A DNA stretch of 23,327 bases from a virus, in IMG/VR virus record IMGVR_UViG_3300048585_000062, positions 1 through 23,327 of that record. One strand, written 5' to 3'. Made by a program: the position numbers and the translations under genes. The notes beneath the pieces are model-generated. The model worked only from the letters and a program-made list of their open reading frames with translations, had not been told where the DNA came from and did no database searches. Of this stretch, positions 22,419 to 23,327 are shown in pieces (the stretch's first letter is position 1; every line of letters begins with the position of its first letter).

Positions 22419-22922
22419 ATGCCTCTGGGTCACAATGTCAGCACTGTGTGGAAAGACTGCACCATCTGGCACAACGTCAGCGGTACCTGGAAGAAATGTG
22501 CTCTTTGGCACAATGTCAATGGTGTCTGGAAACAGATCACTGCTCTACTGTCTTCACTGTTGCCCAGCACGATCAGCTGTGGGGATTTTGCCATTAGTCC
22601 TACGGATGCGATTGCTCGATTGACACTCTCGAGTGCAGGAACCTGGAGCACGGTAGGTGGTGGTGGTAGTGGAACATGGCGTGGCAGCGGTGCATCGTCA
22701 GAGTATGACGTTCGTTGGACAACCACTGCAGGAGCCTTATCTTCAGGAACCACAGGCACTTGGCTGAATCTGGCTACGAGCCGCAGCTGGGATTGCGTGG
22801 TCACCATCAATGGCTATGGTTCTGCTTCTTGCACTGGTACTCTTGAAGTTCGAATGGCGGCTTCGCCATACACTGTTCTGTCAACAACCACTGTCTCGCT
22901 AAGTGCGGACGTAGAGGTGTAG
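22419..22922 (+). CDS. Fibre-associated protein with WHNV repeats (167 aa)
   Basis: The start at 22419 (MPLGHNVSTVWKD) follows CGGAG at 5 nt and lies 10 nt after the tail-fibre stop. Residues 4-42 are three 13-residue repeats (GHNVSTVWKDCTI, WHNVSGTWKKCAL, WHNVNGVWKQITA), a xWHNVxGxWKxCx unit seen in phage fibre accessory proteins. The remainder is Ser/Thr/Gly-rich (WSTVGGGGSGTWRGSG, GTTGTWLNLATSRSW) and looks beta-structured. It may cap or assist the fibre, or be a second adhesin. No enzymatic motif. Confidence 0.7.
   Translation: MPLGHNVSTVWKDCTIWHNVSGTWKKCALWHNVNGVWKQITALLSSLLPSTISCGDFAISPTDAIARLTLSSAGTWSTVGGGGSGTWRGSGASSEYDVRWTTTAGALSSGTTGTWLNLATSRSWDCVVTINGYGSASCTGTLEVRMAASPYTVLSTTTVSLSADVEV
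22428..22544 (+). repeat. Three tandem 39-bp coding repeats
   Basis: Each unit encodes a 13-residue G/W-H-N-V-x-x-x-W-K motif; identity between copies is partial at DNA level and higher at protein level. Confidence 0.75.
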
Positions 22923-22924
22923 TC

Positions 22925-23327
22925 ATGTCACGTCAGGATTTTGCTCGTCAGTACCTCTTCAGCCTCGTCCTCAAATGGGAGGAACTCGAGGCCGAACGGC
23001 AAGAGCTTCTTGCTGCAGCAACACGCATCACTGCGATTCAGGCTCAGAAAGCTGAGTTGCTGTCGGATGCCCAGGATGCCCTGGCCAAGTACAACCAGGT
23101 GTTTGGCACCAGCTACACGCTGCCGCAGGTGCGAGCCTGGTACAACGCCCAGATGAAGATGATCGTTCCCACTCCGCCGACTGCCCTGTTGCCGGATGTG
23201 GTGGGCTCCCTGGAAGCCGCAGCTGTCGCAGCGGTACAGGCAGCTGGCTTCGTCACATCCGTGGTTCCGGTCCCTCATGAGACCGTACCAGTGGGTGAGG
23301 TGATCAGCCAGACGCCTTCGGGTGGAA
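22925..23327 (+). CDS. Coiled-coil protein with PASTA-like domain, cut by window edge
   Basis: 134 codons present with the frame open to the edge. The ATG is 2 nt after the preceding stop. Residues 15-60 are a charged helix (LKWEELEAERQELLAAATR, AQKAELLSDAQDALAKY) suited to a coiled coil. From about residue 88 the text follows the PASTA consensus: LPDVVGSLEAAAVAAVQAAG, a strand, then VPVGEVISQTPSGG (PASTA: vPdvvG...A...L...G......G.V.sQ.P..G). Known: PASTA domains occur in penicillin-binding proteins and Ser/Thr kinases and bind peptidoglycan-like ligands. In a virion-side protein it could contact the cell wall (inference). Confidence 0.72.
   Translation, partial: MSRQDFARQYLFSLVLKWEELEAERQELLAAATRITAIQAQKAELLSDAQDALAKYNQVFGTSYTLPQVRAWYNAQMKMIVPTPPTALLPDVVGSLEAAAVAAVQAAGFVTSVVPVPHETVPVGEVISQTPSGG

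Noticed and set aside
1-23327. CRISPR array, insertion sequence or transposase
   Set aside because: No regular direct repeats with spacers and no transposase or terminal inverted repeats were seen.

Overview
The window is part of the genome of a tailed dsDNA bacteriophage, or a closely related prophage, that most likely infects a Gram-negative bacterium. The signs are genes packed almost without gaps, a family A DNA polymerase of phage type, a helicase-primase, a T4-type lysozyme and long tail-fibre genes. GC is in the mid-50s percent by eye. Host and phage genus cannot be fixed from the sequence alone.

Layout. Positions 1-14351 and 15279-19146 hold a long minus-strand early/replication cluster, read from about 19146 down to 1. 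From its promoter-proximal end it has small unknown genes, a SLOG (DUF1273-like) protein, a SpoT/MESH1-like HD hydrolase, more small genes, a dCMP deaminase and a membrane-anchored protein. A two-gene plus-strand lysis cassette (14397-15282) interrupts it. The cluster then continues with dUTPase, an HNH nuclease, an unusual tRNA, a metallopeptidase flanked by two paralogous unknown genes, ThyX, several small genes (some membrane proteins), an SF1 helicase, DNA polymerase, a Cas4/RecB-like nuclease, a helicase-primase and a truncated Sak4-like ATPase. From 19226 to the right edge the plus strand carries virion genes: a 1060-residue tail fibre, a short fibre-associated protein and the start of a coiled-coil/PASTA protein.

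How the genes work together. Polymerase, helicase-primase, SF1 helicase, nuclease and Sak4-like ATPase form a replication and recombination module. dCMP deaminase, dUTPase and ThyX make a full route to dTMP (dCMP to dUMP, dUTP to dUMP, dUMP to dTMP). Most minus-strand junctions are ATGA or TAATG overlaps, so the cluster appears to be a few polycistronic, translationally coupled messages. Only two divergent gaps exist (14352-14396 and 19147-19225); these are the natural places for promoters, although no convincing consensus promoter is visible.

Most unusual item. At 12611-12719 (minus) there is a tRNA-Glu(CTC) gene with encoded CCA and all canonical arms, but with a 33-nt insertion in the D-loop that folds into its own 11-bp hairpin. 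Other points of interest are the alarmone-hydrolase/SLOG neighbourhood, the peptidase between paralogs, strong excess of the palindrome CTCGAG, a GC-rich patch in the tail fibre, and a PASTA domain in a virion-side protein.
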